Part shown: positions 9,388 to 18,524 of the stretch, one piece after another
How positions within the stretch are numbered: the first letter of the stretch is position 1
Layout: the number at the start of each line of letters is the position of its first letter
Source of the DNA: Naumovozyma dairenensis CBS 421
Lineage: Eukaryota > Ascomycota > Saccharomycetes > Saccharomycetales > Saccharomycetaceae
Direction of reading: 5' to 3'
DNA: 64,000 nucleotides
NCBI RefSeq assembly: GCF_000227115.2
Contig: NC_016480.1
Location: forward strand, 1,426,001-1,490,000
Translations under genes and position numbers: made by a program
The notes under the pieces: model-generated
Database searches by the model: none
What the model was told of the DNA's origin: nothing
Seen by the model: the letters and a program-made list of their open reading frames with translations, nothing else

Positions 9388-11652
9388 ATGGTTGTAAGGA
9401 ATCTAACAAACCCGCATAATTTTAGTTCGCTAAGTCTGGACAATAATAATAATGCTAACAATAATAATAATAGTGATCCCTTTCTATCTGATACGCAATC
9501 TCCACCTCCATTATTAAATATGGATGATAGTAGTAATGATAATGATCTAAATCAACAACAACATCAAATAAAAAGAGCTTCAAATCCATTTATTGCAAGC
9601 GATGAAGAAGGTTATGTAAATAATTCAGATTCAAATTCTTCCATACATTATCAAAAAAATGCAAATCGTGAGAATAGCGAAATTTCTTTATTACATAACA
9701 CCAATAATATGAATACGAATAATAATGGTGTCTCAGAATATAAAGGTTATTACTCGAAAAATGGTAGTTCAGTAAACAATAAACTTCCAGAAAATTCATT
9801 CCTCTTACCTCCACAACAAAAATCTTTCCCATCTTCCACTTCATTAAGTACGGGAATCTCAACTAATGATATCCTATCGCCACCTGCATTCGATAGATAC
9901 CCTGTAGTTGGTTCAAGAGTGCCATCTATGATTCATGGGCAACAACAAAATAATAATAATAATAATAATAATCAATATTCTTCTTCTCCAAATATTACGA
10001 AAAATTCTTCATCATCACCTGGTATTGAATCAAAATCATCTTTCGTTTCTAACAACCCTTTCCTAGGTGAACAAGATTTTTCACCATTTGGTGGATATCC
10101 AACATCTTCATTCCCTCTATTAAAAGATGAAAAGGAAGATGATGATCATTTACATAATCCTGATCCAGAAGAAGAAGCACGTCTTGATAAAAGAAGATTT
10201 ATGGATGATTTTAAAAACATGGATAAAAAATCATTCGGTGGGTTAATGGGTATCTTTTTGCTTTTCATAGCAATAATAATGATCTTCATCGTATTACCAG
10301 CATTAACTTTCACTGGTGTTACTGATCATCCTGATCCTGTACCACAAGTCATTGAATATTTAACCTTATATCAATATCCTCAATTATCCGCAATTAGAAC
10401 AAACCTAGTGGATGATGATACTCCAAGTAATGCTTATTCAAGACAAGCATTAGACGGCTCATATTGGAAATTAGTCTTTTCTGATGAATTTAATGCTAAT
10501 GGGAGAACTTTTTATGATGGTGATGATCAATATTGGACTGCTCCAGATATTCATTATGATGCCACCAAGGATTTAGAATGGTATTCTCCTGATGCTTCCA
10601 CCACAGTGAATGGTACTTTAAAATTAAGAATGGATGCATATAAGAATCATAATTTATATTATAGATCGGGTATGATACAAAGTTGGAATAAATTATGTTT
10701 CACTCAGGGGATCATAGAAATTTCTGCAAATTTACCAAATTATGGTAGAGTCACTGGGTTATGGCCCGGTCTATGGACAATGGGTAACCTTGCAAGACCT
10801 GGCTTTTTAGCAAGTACTGAGGGTGTTTGGCCTTATTCTTATGAATCTTGTGATGCTGGTATAACACCAAATCAAAGTTCACCTGATGGGATTTCTTATT
10901 TACCAGGTCAAAAATTAAGCGCATGTACTTGTGATGGTGAAGATCATCCAAACCCTGGTGTAGGAAGAGGTGCTCCTGAAATTGATATTATAGAAGGTGA
11001 AGTGGATACAGTCATTGGTGTTGGTGTTGCATCTCAATCATTACAAGTAGCTCCATTCGATATTTGGTATATCCCAGATTATGATTACATTGAAATATAT
11101 AACTTTACTACAACTGTTATGAATACATATTGTGGTGGACCATTCCAACAAGCTGTTTCTGCAGTGTCTACATTAAATACTACATGGTATGAATTTGGTC
11201 CAGATGCTGGTTATTATCAAAAATATGCCATTGAATATTTGAATGATAATGATGATGGTTATATTCGTTGGTTTGTTGGTGATACACCAACTTATACTAT
11301 ATATGCTAAGGCATTACATCCAAATGGTAATATTGGTTGGAGAAGGATTAGTAAAGAACCAATGTCAATTATTATGAATTTAGGTATATCAAATAATTGG
11401 GCTTATATTGATTGGCAATACATTTTTTTCCCAGTAACAATGTCAATTGATTATGTGAGAATTTATCAACCAAATGATACAGTTTCTATTACATGTGATC
11501 CAACTGATTATCCAACGTATGATTATATTCAAGATCATTTGGTTGCTTATACGAATCCTAATTTGACCAATTGGAAAGATGCAGGGTTCACATTCCCAAA
11601 GAATTCATTAACTGGTAATTGTCAAAGTTCAAAATTCAAAGCATTATCATGA
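9388..11652 (+). CDS. KRE6: Kre6/Skn1 family beta-1,6-glucan synthesis protein (GH16)
   Basis: The 754-aa product is a type II membrane protein. Residues 1-280 form a cytosolic Asn/Ser-rich tail with poly-Asn runs, a single membrane segment lies at about 284-308, and the lumenal part carries a GH16 fold. The catalytic signature EIDIIEGE starts at Glu531, with Glu531 and Glu536 in the nucleophile and acid/base positions. Kre6 acts in the secretory pathway and at the plasma membrane and is needed for cell-wall beta-1,6-glucan. S. cerevisiae Kre6 has 720 aa. Between the CUR1 and GPH1 orthologs, as YPR159W; the ohnolog Skn1 sits beside BTN2 on another chromosome. The N-terminal tail is where the protein differs most, mainly through Asn codon repeats. 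Confidence 0.93.
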   Translation: MVVRNLTNPHNFSSLSLDNNNNANNNNNSDPFLSDTQSPPPLLNMDDSSNDNDLNQQQHQIKRASNPFIASDEEGYVNNSDSNSSIHYQKNANRENSEISLLHNTNNMNTNNNGVSEYKGYYSKNGSSVNNKLPENSFLLPPQQKSFPSSTSLSTGISTNDILSPPAFDRYPVVGSRVPSMIHGQQQNNNNNNNNQYSSSPNITKNSSSSPGIESKSSFVSNNPFLGEQDFSPFGGYPTSSFPLLKDEKEDDDHLHNPDPEEEARLDKRRFMDDFKNMDKKSFGGLMGIFLLFIAIIMIFIVLPALTFTGVTDHPDPVPQVIEYLTLYQYPQLSAIRTNLVDDDTPSNAYSRQALDGSYWKLVFSDEFNANGRTFYDGDDQYWTAPDIHYDATKDLEWYSPDASTTVNGTLKLRMDAYKNHNLYYRSGMIQSWNKLCFTQGIIEISANLPNYGRVTGLWPGLWTMGNLARPGFLASTEGVWPYSYESCDAGITPNQSSPDGISYLPGQKLSACTCDGEDHPNPGVGRGAPEIDIIEGEVDTVIGVGVASQSLQVAPFDIWYIPDYDYIEIYNFTTTVMNTYCGGPFQQAVSAVSTLNTTWYEFGPDAGYYQKYAIEYLNDNDDGYIRWFVGDTPTYTIYAKALHPNGNIGWRRISKEPMSIIMNLGISNNWAYIDWQYIFFPVTMSIDYVRIYQPNDTVSITCDPTDYPTYDYIQDHLVAYTNPNLTNWKDAGFTFPKNSLTGNCQSSKFKALS

Positions 11653-12688
11653 TAGAAATGGGAGGGAAAAATAAAAACGCAAATAAAACGAGATTAAAAG
11701 AAAAGAAAAAATTGTTAGTTAGCGAGTCCTAACTATAAACCTGCATGTTACATTATTTTAAGTATATTATAATAAAACCTATATATTGTATTTATAAACC
11801 AACCACAAAAGATTGACTTGTACTGTGTAACAAAAAAAAAAAAAAAGAAAAAAAGAAATTATTATTATTAAGAGTAAAGATTAATATTAACAGAAAAGAG
11901 ACATTTTATTGAGTGAGATGTTAATTTAGATCATCGAGGAAAAAGTACAGATTGACGTACGTAGGTTACACCGAATCTGAGGATACTGTTTTTTAATAAT
12001 CAATATGTCTTGGCATCACAATATTAATATATTGGGGAGTCCGGAGTGAGGACGTACATCAGATAAGAGTTGCTCCGTACTGTTTGTTATAGTAATTTTT
12101 GGTTTCAAGCGCGGTGAGAAAATGAAGGGATATAGATATCTGTAGATATACTTCTACGGAGTTTATTAGGAGACATTGAGGGCTGAAATCTATATTATTC
12201 AAACACCAAAAAATATAATAATAAACATCACAAGTAAATATATATCGAGGTTACAAGGGACAAGGGTAGATTGTTCTGAAGGGAGAAACTCCATACATCG
12301 ATATTGTCATACTATAAAGTGCCAAGGCTAGGAACTATATACTCCATTTGATCGGTCGAAGATGGTGTGAATGTTTTTGACAGCAAAAACCAACTACCTC
12401 AGAGGAATACGTACGTGTTTAAGATGTTCTATTTATAAGACCTCTTGGAAGAAGGTATATTACGGATCAGCTTCCTTTGTTCATCTTACTATACGGAAAC
12501 TAACGGCCGTCCGTATACTGGTATAATCTAATCTGTTTGTGAATATTCGGTTCGGGCCGATTGCATCATTTCTTTTCTTCGAGGTAAAAACTCAGACAGA
12601 TTCGGAACTGTCCCTTAAGGTGTTTGTTTGTTTGTTGAGCGAACGTGCGTGGGGTTACTTAGCAGATTCCGTGGTATATAATAAAAAA

Positions 12689-12901
12689 AGGGGGGGGCGT
12701 CGGGGAAGGGGAGGGAGTGTTTCCTGACTGAAGCAAACACTCCACATACCATAGTATACCATGGTATAGTACAGTATAGTACAGTATAGTAAGCAAGCAA
12801 GCAACAGCAAATTGGAAGTTGGCGGCGAGTACCCCCTTGCCCTCAAGGGAAATACGTAAATGCGTCTGCGTACTGTGTTCCCCGGAGAGGAAGCCACCCC
12901 T
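12689..12901 (+). promoter_or_regulatory. Four stress-response elements (STRE) upstream of GPH1
   Basis: AGGGG occurs at 12689-12693 and 12707-12711, and CCCCT at 12833-12837 and 12897-12901. These are Msn2/Msn4 sites. They lie 275-490 bp before the GPH1 start; GPH1 in S. cerevisiae is induced by stress and in stationary phase through Msn2/4. The first two sit in a G-rich stretch. Confidence 0.6.
12745..12795. repeat. Palindrome and short tandem repeats in GPH1 promoter
   Basis: A 14-bp perfect palindrome TATACCATGGTATA is followed by repeated GTATAGTACA decamers and an AAGC tetramer run. The stretch could form a hairpin or cruciform. No family is recognised. Confidence 0.6.
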
Positions 12902-13177
12902 TGCTAATATGAACAATATAAGTAAGTATACTTTTCAGTTAGATCTTCGACCTCAGTTCTATATAAAGAGAGGGTATTTCTTGACATTTTTTCTTGTTTA
13001 ATTAGCTAACATTTTTCACTATTAGTTTCTCAACTTTCTCAACCTATTTTCTTTTTTCGGATATTATGTAACTGAACTCTGGCCACTTCTAATACTACTA
13101 CTACTACTACTACATCAACCGGTAGTAAAGAAGAAGAAAAGAAATAACCAAAAAAAACAAATAAACAACTATTCATC

Positions 13178-15910
13178 ATGGTCAGTACTAGTACCGCCAA
13201 TGATATGATCACGGAGGAACCAAGTTCCCCAAGACAAATTCCTCGTCTTACAAGAAGATTAACAGGGTTCTTGCCAAATGAAATCAAATCAATTGATACC
13301 ATGATTCCCTTAAAGTCTCGTGCTTTATGGAATAAACATCAAGTTAAGAAATTTACAGACGGTGAAGATTTCCAAGATAGGTTCATCGACCACGTGGAGA
13401 CCACTTTAGCTAGATCTTTATACAATTGTGATGATTTGGCTGCTTATGAAGCTACTTCAATGAGTATTCGTGATAATTTGATCATTGATTGGAATAAGAC
13501 TCAACAAAAATTCACCACTAGAGATCCAAAGAGAGTTTATTATTTATCTTTGGAATTCTTAATGGGGAGAGCTTTGGATAATGCTTTGATTAATATGGAT
13601 ATAAAAGATGAGGAAACTAAAGATTCCACGGGAGATTCTAACAATACTGAAAAACCAAAAGAAGATTCAAGAAAAGTTATTAGTGGTGCTCTGGATGAAT
13701 TAGGGTTTAAATTAGAAGATGTATTGGAACAAGAACCTGACGCAGGGTTAGGTAATGGTGGGTTAGGTCGTCTAGCTGCTTGTTTTGTTGATTCGATGGC
13801 TACTGAAAATATCCCCGCTTGGGGGTACGGGTTGCGTTATCAATATGGTATCTTTGCTCAAAAAATTATTGATGGTTATCAAGTGGAAACACCAGACTAT
13901 TGGTTAAATTTTGGTAATGCTTGGGAAATTGAACGTAATGAAGTTCAAATTCCTGTTACTTTCTATGGTTATGTGGATAGACCTGAATCAAAGAGTTCTA
14001 CTTTAGAACCTGCTCAATGGATTGGTAGCGAAAGGGTTCTTGCTGTCGCTTACGATTTCCCAGTCCCTGGGTTCAAGACAAATAATGTTAATAATTTAAG
14101 ATTATGGCAAGCTCGTCCAACAACTGAATTTGATTTCGCCAAATTCAATAGTGGTGATTATAAAAATTCTGTTGCTCAACAACAACGTGCTGAATCCATT
14201 ACCGCTTGTCTATATCCAAATGATAATTTCGAACAAGGTAAAGAATTAAGATTAAAACAACAATATTTCTGGTGTGCTGCCTCTTTACATGATATCGTTA
14301 GGAGATTTAAGAAATCAAAGAGACCATGGAGTGAATTCCCTGATCAAATTGCTATTCAATTGAACGATACTCATCCAACTTTAGCCATTGTGGAATTACA
14401 AAGAGTTCTTGTCGATTCAGAAAAATTAGATTGGCATGAAGCTTGGGATATCGTTACACATACTTTCTCCTACACAAATCATACTGTCATGCAAGAAGCT
14501 TTAGAAAAATGGCCAATTAGTTTATTCGGACATTTATTACCAAGACATTTGGAAATCATTTACGATATTAATTGGTTCTTCTTAAAGGATGTTGCAAAGA
14601 AATTCCCTAAGGATATGGATTTATTATCACGTATTTCTATCATTGAAGAGAGTAATTCTGAAAGACAAATTAGAATGGCTTTCTTAGCTATTGTAGGTTC
14701 TCATAAAGTTAATGGTGTTGCTGAATTGCATTCTGAATTAATTAAGACTACTATTTTCGCTGATTTCGTTAAATTTTATGGTCCATCTAAATTCGTTAAT
14801 GTTACTAATGGTATTACTCCAAGAAGATGGTTAAAACAAGCAAATCCAAAATTAGCTGCCTTAATTAGTAAGACATTGAATGATCCAAATGAAGATTATT
14901 TATTAAATATGGCTAATTTGACTGAATTGAGTAAATTTGTTGATAATAAAGATTTCCAAAAGGAATGGGATGAAGTTAAATTACATAATAAGATTAGATT
15001 AGCTGATTTGATTAAGAAATTAAATGATGGTGTTGATATCATTGATAGAGAACATATTAATGAAACTTTATTCGATATTCAAGTTAAACGTATTCACGAA
15101 TATAAACGTCAACAAATGAATATATTTGGTGTCATTTACCGTTATTTAGCCATGAAGACCATGCTTGAAAATGGTGCTGCTATTGAAGAAGTGGCAAAGA
15201 AGTTCCCACGTAAAGTCTCCATCTTTGGTGGTAAGAGTGCTCCAGGTTATTATATGGCTAAATTGATTATTAAATTAATCAATTCTGTTGCTGAAGTGGT
15301 TAATAATGATCCAGAAATTGAAGATTTATTGAAGGTTTTCTTTATTCCTGAATATAATGTTTCTAAAGCTGAAATTATTATACCTGCTAGTGATTTAAGT
15401 GAACATATCTCCACCGCAGGTACTGAAGCTTCTGGTACATCTAATATGAAATTTGTCATGAATGGTGGTTTGATTATTGGTACAGTTGATGGTGCTAATG
15501 TGGAAATTACAAGAGAAATTGGTGAGGATAATATTTTCTTATTCGGTAATTTGAGTGAAAATGTTGAAGAATTAAGATATAACCATCAAGTTCATACACA
15601 AGATTTACCAGCTGATTTAGAAAAAGTCTTGGAATATGTCGCCAATGGCACATTTTCTCCAGAAAATCCAAATGAATTTAAACCTTTAGTTGATGGTATC
15701 AAACATCATGGTGATTACTATTTAGTTAGTGATGATTTTGATTCCTATATTGCTACTCAAGAATTGGTTGATCAAGTTTTCCATGAAAATAAGGATGAAT
15801 GGTTAAAGAAGTCTATTTTAAGTGTCGCTAATATTGGTTTCTTTAGTAGTGATCGTTGTATTGAAGAATACGCTGATACTATTTGGAACGTCGAACCTGT
15901 CAAAAATTGA
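13178..15910 (+). CDS. GPH1: Glycogen phosphorylase
   Basis: The 910-aa product aligns end to end with S. cerevisiae Gph1 (YPR160W, 902 aa). It releases glucose-1-phosphate from glycogen in the cytosol. The pyridoxal-phosphate lysine is Lys758 in EASGTSNMKFVMNGG. The glycine-rich DAGLGNGGLGRLAACF block lies near residues 188-203. The N-terminal RRLTG motif at Thr29 corresponds to the site phosphorylated by cAMP-dependent kinase in yeast, so inhibition or activation by phosphorylation is likely conserved. There is an insert of roughly ten residues after the NALINMDIKDEE segment compared with S. cerevisiae. The STRE cluster upstream supports stress induction. Codon bias is strong, as expected for an abundant enzyme. 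Confidence 0.98.
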   Translation: MVSTSTANDMITEEPSSPRQIPRLTRRLTGFLPNEIKSIDTMIPLKSRALWNKHQVKKFTDGEDFQDRFIDHVETTLARSLYNCDDLAAYEATSMSIRDNLIIDWNKTQQKFTTRDPKRVYYLSLEFLMGRALDNALINMDIKDEETKDSTGDSNNTEKPKEDSRKVISGALDELGFKLEDVLEQEPDAGLGNGGLGRLAACFVDSMATENIPAWGYGLRYQYGIFAQKIIDGYQVETPDYWLNFGNAWEIERNEVQIPVTFYGYVDRPESKSSTLEPAQWIGSERVLAVAYDFPVPGFKTNNVNNLRLWQARPTTEFDFAKFNSGDYKNSVAQQQRAESITACLYPNDNFEQGKELRLKQQYFWCAASLHDIVRRFKKSKRPWSEFPDQIAIQLNDTHPTLAIVELQRVLVDSEKLDWHEAWDIVTHTFSYTNHTVMQEALEKWPISLFGHLLPRHLEIIYDINWFFLKDVAKKFPKDMDLLSRISIIEESNSERQIRMAFLAIVGSHKVNGVAELHSELIKTTIFADFVKFYGPSKFVNVTNGITPRRWLKQANPKLAALISKTLNDPNEDYLLNMANLTELSKFVDNKDFQKEWDEVKLHNKIRLADLIKKLNDGVDIIDREHINETLFDIQVKRIHEYKRQQMNIFGVIYRYLAMKTMLENGAAIEEVAKKFPRKVSIFGGKSAPGYYMAKLIIKLINSVAEVVNNDPEIEDLLKVFFIPEYNVSKAEIIIPASDLSEHISTAGTEASGTSNMKFVMNGGLIIGTVDGANVEITREIGEDNIFLFGNLSENVEELRYNHQVHTQDLPADLEKVLEYVANGTFSPENPNEFKPLVDGIKHHGDYYLVSDDFDSYIATQELVDQVFHENKDEWLKKSILSVANIGFFSSDRCIEEYADTIWNVEPVKN

Positions 15911-16240
15911 AAATGACACTAATGATAATGATAAATGAAAAAAAAATGGTCTATTATTTTCCTACCATTTTTGTTAATAAAACTTTCCTTTTCCTAATAT
16001 ACACATATATACAATATAATTTATTTTGTTTACATAAAATAGTGATAAATTAATTTTTTAATCAAAAGATCTTGTTGATAAAAGAACCTTAAGAAAGGAT
16101 CATAATGTTAGAGTTGGTGTTTCCTTTCTTCTACGTGCCTTTTGGAAAATTCTGATCCTCTACATCCTATGAGTGAGAAGTCTGTAGTTATATAAAGCAT
16201 ATATACAAAAAAATTCCAGGCTTATTTAGTTATAAAATCT
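15911..16240. other. GPH1 3' flank
   Basis: AT-rich terminator-like sequence after GPH1 with several TATATA blocks. It ends at the 5-bp target duplication of the retrotransposon. In S. cerevisiae SGV1 follows GPH1; it is not present here. Confidence 0.6.
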
Positions 16241-16245
16241 AATAG

Positions 16246-16496
16246 TGTCGGAATTATAATGTATCTGGCACATAGTGTACAGACACGTGGTTTCGTACAA
16301 CACGATATATGTTTTCTATATAAGAAAATTTTTATTCCATATGTAAAGTGTATAATATATATTACTCTCCTGTCCTAGGACGGGGAGGAGCAATTCTGCA
16401 ACGAATCTACCTATAAGGTCAGGTCCTGCAGTCTAATCTGCATCCAATATATGGTTTAATATGTTATATTCCCTAAAAAGCAATATGCTTCGAATA
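16246..16496 (+). repeat. Left LTR (251 bp)
   Basis: The repeat begins TGTCGGAATTATAATG and ends TGCTTCGAATA. A TATATAAG box at 16317-16324 is the likely Pol II promoter in U3/R. No difference from the right copy was found on base-by-base reading. Confidence 0.9.
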
Positions 16497-16504
16497 TGGT
16501 AGCG
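16497..16504 (+). other. Primer binding site for initiator Met tRNA
   Basis: TGGTAGCG directly follows the left LTR and complements the last eight bases of yeast initiator tRNA including CCA. The match stops at eight bases (next are TTT), shorter than the ten of Ty1 and equal to the eight of Ty3. Confidence 0.8.
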
Positions 16505-16869
16505 TTTAAAGTTGCACCCTGACCGCAAGGGTTGTTAAGATTTGAGGATCAATAGATGGTGCGTAGTAACTGATTGCTGCTACGGAATTACATATACCCT
16601 TTGGATGCTACTGGAAATATCCAACCTTCTGTGACCTATTAAGTTAGAGATCACAACTATTTGTGTCCAGCCCTCTATTTTTGGACAATCCATAGATAGG
16701 CATGAATAGGCCTAGATTATGTCTTTGAAACAATCACATACACATTCAGATCAGAACGGTTACAAGTCACATATTAGTATAAGTGCTACAACGAACCTAC
16801 ATAAGTCACTATCAGACAATAAGGAGTTCATTGAATAACGTATTCTATTGCACAGGACCATTAGAGTCA

Positions 16870-17212
16870 GTGTCCGAAGGCTGACGAGCCAATAGAGCCA
16901 GCGTTCACAGGCTGCCGAGCCAATATAGCCATTGTTCAAAAGCTGCCGAGCCATTATAGCCAAGAGTCATAGAGCCATGCACCAATATTGCCAGAGTCAC
17001 AGAGCATATTGAGTTTCCCAGAGCCCGAGAGCCGGAACCATATCGCCAAGCACTAGATGCACACATGAGTGCCACCGCCAAGTACTAGATGCTCATATGA
17101 GCCGACAAGCTGCGAACCAGATGCACAAGCGCCAACAAGCTGAGAACCAGACGCCTACATGCGCCAAATAGCCAAGGACCAGATACCTACATGAGTAAGA
17201 TTGCCAAGAACC
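16870..17212 (+). repeat. Degenerate 31-bp minisatellite inside the retrotransposon
   Basis: Four consecutive 31-bp units (16870-16900, 16901-16931, 16932-16962, 16963-16993) each end in GCCA; units 1-3 also share a GAGCCA core, and unit 4 is more diverged. To the right the units become irregular (32 bp at 17049-17080, then varied) but keep a GCCAAG-ACTAGATGC-like core. A 31-bp period rules out a conserved reading frame. The stretch is richer in G and C than its surroundings. Confidence 0.75.
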
Positions 17213-17604
17213 AATTATCAATATCTGCCAAATTGTTCACATACAGTTACTAGTGGTACCAGCGAGCCATCCATTAAGTTATCTAAACTATGGTATACAT
17301 GGGGACACGAGTCGTCAACTATACGAATCCCTCTCACCGTATTTACCTTAAGATATCGAAAGACTATCAAGACCACTGACCCGAATCCGAAAACCCATTC
17401 TTCACTTGCGGGTGATTGAAACATTCAACTCATAACTAGTTTTTAACATCTTTTGCAATAGAAAACTAAAAATTCGACATTGCAAACGCATCATCTACGG
17501 CGCTAACTATAAAAAAAAACCCATGTTCCGTTGACAAGTATCCACTATTTTGTTACCTCTGCCATGATAAATTTATGACCGTCTAAGTCTAATTTTTTTG
17601 AGTG

Positions 17605-17792
17605 GGGTGGTATATGTCATTACCCATACTTCGTAACGTTTATTTCAATCTTCTACTCAACTACAAGCTTCGAACAGGCGCTGCCCAGCTTCTAATTCGG
17701 GTGGTAGAGTTGGAATATATGGAATTAAAAGTGGAATCGCTAAAGGTATAATAATACCGAACGATTTCGCCAATATCGATTGTAGGGTGGTA
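17605..17792 (+). other. Three polypurine-tract-like octamers GGGTGGTA
   Basis: Exact copies lie at 17605-17612, 17699-17706 and 17785-17792. The last is the functional position next to the right LTR. The first is followed by TATGTCATTAC and the second by GAGTTGGAATATA, the latter resembling a Ty1-type LTR start (TGTTGGAATA). They may be old tract-LTR junctions or internal plus-strand primers. Confidence 0.6.
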
Positions 17793-18043
17793 TGTCGGAA
17801 TTATAATGTATCTGGCACATAGTGTACAGACACGTGGTTTCGTACAACACGATATATGTTTTCTATATAAGAAAATTTTTATTCCATATGTAAAGTGTAT
17901 AATATATATTACTCTCCTGTCCTAGGACGGGGAGGAGCAATTCTGCAACGAATCTACCTATAAGGTCAGGTCCTGCAGTCTAATCTGCATCCAATATATG
18001 GTTTAATATGTTATATTCCCTAAAAAGCAATATGCTTCGAATA
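17793..18043 (+). repeat. Right LTR (251 bp)
   Basis: Second copy of the 251-bp repeat, preceded by GGGTGGTA and followed by the AATAG target duplication. Confidence 0.9.
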
Positions 18044-18233
18044 AATAGCATATAATATCGTTTTTTACCTGACATAATCCAATATTCATATGAAATTCAA
18101 ACAAATTCAAACGTTATTCGTTAACTTTAATTGACTGTATTACTGAAATATAGTGTCTTTAAATCAGTAGTTAAGCAACATGTTTTTCGTATAATATGTC
18201 TACTAAAATGGTTTATAAAATTTTAATTAATAT

Positions 18234-18305
18234 GCCATCTTAGTATAGTGGTTAGTACACATCGTTGTGGCCGATGAAACCCTTGTTCGATTCTAGGAGA
18301 TGGCA
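18234..18305 (+). tRNA. tRNA-His (GTG anticodon), copy 1
   Basis: The 72-base gene has the acceptor stem GCCATCT/AGATGGC with discriminator A, D arm TAGTATAGTGGTTAGTA, anticodon arm with GTG in TTGTGGC, and T loop TTCGATT. It lacks an intron, like yeast tRNA-His. A run of seven T about ten bases downstream is the Pol III terminator. In the T stem, CCTTG faces CTAGG, leaving a T-T mismatch. Copy 2 carries the same base. Confidence 0.97.
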
Positions 18306-18325
18306 TATTTAAATTTTTTTGAATT

Positions 18326-18345
18326 NNNNNNNNNNNNNNNNNNNN
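18326..18345. other. Assembly gap of 20 N between the two tRNA-His genes
   Basis: The run of 20 N is a gap of unknown true size. Its placement between two identical tRNA genes and beside a retroelement suggests a repeat the assembler could not cross. Confidence 0.9.
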
Positions 18346-18354
18346 AACAACAAA

Positions 18355-18462
18355 ATGAACAACAATCAAGATATTCACAACAATTTGTCTGAGGACGTAG
18401 TCATGTCTGATGATGTCCCCAACGCCTTTACTACATTAAACACAAATAATATGCCATCTTAG
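18355..18462 (+). other. Short coding-like fragment, possibly a Gag start
   Basis: An ATG at 18355 opens 35 codons rich in Asn and acidic residues (MNNNQDIHNNLSEDVVMSDD...). The stop falls inside the second tRNA-His gene. The composition looks coding, and its position beside a gap and tRNA genes would suit the Gag N terminus of a Ty element lost in the gap. No homology was established. Confidence 0.3.
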
Positions 18463-18524
18463 TATAGTGGTTAGTACACATCGTTGTGGCCGATGAAACC
18501 CTTGTTCGATTCTAGGAGATGGCA
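18453..18524 (+). tRNA. tRNA-His (GTG anticodon), copy 2
   Basis: Identical 72-base sequence to copy 1, preceded by a similar AATAAT leader and followed by AATTATTTTGAATT, with only a four-T terminator. The two copies are 147 bp apart across an assembly gap, so one may be an assembly duplicate. Confidence 0.9.

Larger units (their letters stand above)
11653..13177. other. KRE6-GPH1 spacer with GPH1 promoter
   Basis: A 1.5-kb spacer. The left part holds A tracts at about 11831-11856. The right part is the GPH1 control region, with STREs, a palindromic repeat cluster and a trinucleotide TAC/CTA run at about 13090-13113 just before the gene. Small frames at 12539-12916 on both strands overlap each other around the repeats and are not credible. 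Confidence 0.6.
16241..18048 (+). mobile_element. Non-autonomous LTR retrotransposon (Ty1/copia-type signals), with target duplications
   Basis: The element proper is 16246-18043 (1,798 bp). It has two 251-bp direct repeats that read as identical, flanked by the 5-bp duplication AATAG at 16241-16245 and 18044-18048. The base after the left LTR starts TGGTAGCG, complementary to the 3' end of initiator Met tRNA, and GGGTGGTA, the Ty1 polypurine tract, abuts the right LTR. The 1,296-bp interior has no frame over about 72 codons and no Gag, protease, integrase or reverse transcriptase motif. It must therefore have been mobilised by proteins of another element, like the TRIM and LARD elements of plants. 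Identical LTRs imply a recent insertion. The LTR ends in TA rather than the usual CA. The right end is 190 bp upstream of a tRNA-His gene, as expected for Pol III-directed integration. Confidence 0.88.

Noticed and set aside
12539..12916. Several overlapping small frames before GPH1
   Set aside because: They lie on both strands over the palindromic and G-rich repeats and cancel each other as coding candidates.
17201..17419. A 72-codon frame inside the retrotransposon as a Gag or Pol remnant
   Set aside because: No Gag, protease, integrase or reverse transcriptase motif is visible, and it begins within the minisatellite decay zone.
17661..17680. A possible reverse-strand tRNA B-box (GTTCGAAGC) in the retroelement
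   Set aside because: No matching A box, acceptor stem or terminator was found around it.
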